This document shows positions 33,705 to 33,786 of a stretch of DNA of 33,786 nucleotides, piece after piece. Made by a program: the position numbers and the translations under genes. The DNA comes from Alistipes sp. GTDB taxonomy: Bacteria; Bacteroidota; Bacteroidia; Bacteroidales; Rikenellaceae. The first letter of the stretch is position 1. Every line of letters starts with the position of its first letter. A model generated the notes under the pieces. It made no database searches. It had not been told where the DNA came from and was given only the letters and a program-made list of their open reading frames with translations. The stretch lies in the NCBI GenBank assembly GCA_017465605.1, contig JAFTVW010000010.1, forward strand, positions 1-33,786. The letters run 5' to 3'.

Positions 33705-33713
33705 TACAAAATA
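33690..33713. repeat. 9-bp inverted repeat over the -7 box
   Basis: TATTTTGTA (33690-33698) and TACAAAATA (33705-33713) are perfect inverted copies separated by TATTTG. The palindrome covers the -7 box and the start site, a place expected for an operator; it could also be incidental symmetry of the AT-rich promoter. Confidence 0.55.
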
Positions 33714-33721
33714 ATATGATT

Positions 33722-33786
33722 ATGAAAAAAAAGGTCACTTATCGTCGCAATCAATCGGGTTGCAGTTTGTTTGAGAATGCACAAAC
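33722..33786 (+). CDS. N-terminal part of an unidentified gene, cut by the window end
   Basis: A frame open to the window end begins at ATG 33722 (MKKKVTYRRNQSGCSLFEN) or at ATG 33716, two codons earlier. The visible ~21 residues are basic at first and carry no signal peptide. I do not recognise the family; a nucleic-acid-binding or mobile-element protein would fit the basic start but is not shown. Support comes from the consensus promoter just upstream and the unbroken frame. Confidence 0.5.
   Translation, partial: MKKKVTYRRNQSGCSLFENAQ

Overview
The window looks like a chromosomal segment of a Bacteroidota bacterium, most likely order Bacteroidales. The reasons are repeated matches to the Bacteroidetes promoter signature (TTTG, then 19-21 bp, then TAnnTTTG), a UpxY-type NusG-like antiterminator heading a capsule/O-antigen locus, a type II-C CRISPR-Cas system with ~47-bp repeats starting GTTGTGATTTGC, and the pRiA4b-like and FG-GAP-like lipoprotein genes common in gut Bacteroidales. 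Genus cannot be fixed by reading alone.

Region 1 (1-5340) is a compact type II-C CRISPR-Cas locus. The array enters from the left edge (four repeats visible) and is read on the + strand. The cas9-cas1-cas2 operon is read on the - strand toward it, and one strong two-way hairpin terminator separates the two. A tracrRNA lies just upstream of cas9 and is transcribed divergently from it, from a back-to-back promoter. Its first ~22 bases are the anti-repeat. Each repeat itself carries a Bacteroidetes-type promoter, so every spacer may be transcribed on its own.

Region 2 (5341-27172) is a complete-looking surface polysaccharide gene cluster of 21 genes on the + strand, plus one gene remnant. A consensus promoter and a ~150-nt structured leader precede upxY. 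Then come a WecA-like initiating phosphoglycosyltransferase, ugd (UDP-glucuronate), a Wzx flippase, a CDP-glycerol module (TagD-like, TagB-like and LicD-like proteins), a Wzy-like polymerase, three glycosyltransferases, capE-cupin-capF-capG-wbuB (UDP-N-acetyl-L-fucosamine synthesis and transfer), a family-5 nucleotidyltransferase-like protein, and rfbACDB (dTDP-L-rhamnose). The predicted product is a Wzx/Wzy-dependent polymer whose precursors include UDP-GlcA, UDP-L-FucNAc, dTDP-L-rhamnose and CDP-glycerol. The AT-rich centre (about 9.35-17.3 kb) sits between GC-richer sugar-nucleotide genes, and the composition changes inside wzx and inside the 22.5-kb gene. A 48-codon remnant of a second wzy lies between the TagB-like and licD genes. 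Together these point to cassette exchange.

Region 3 (27173-33786) is accessory and mostly on the - strand: a HipBA-type toxin-antitoxin pair with its own promoter and a palindromic operator candidate; a pRiA4b ORF-3-like protein; and an apparent operon of a small unknown protein, an ADP-ribosylglycohydrolase family enzyme and a large FG-GAP-like lipoprotein, preceded by a signal-peptide-bearing gene stub. A + strand gene with its own consensus promoter begins at the right edge and is cut by the window end. I saw no rRNA, tRNA or complete insertion sequence.
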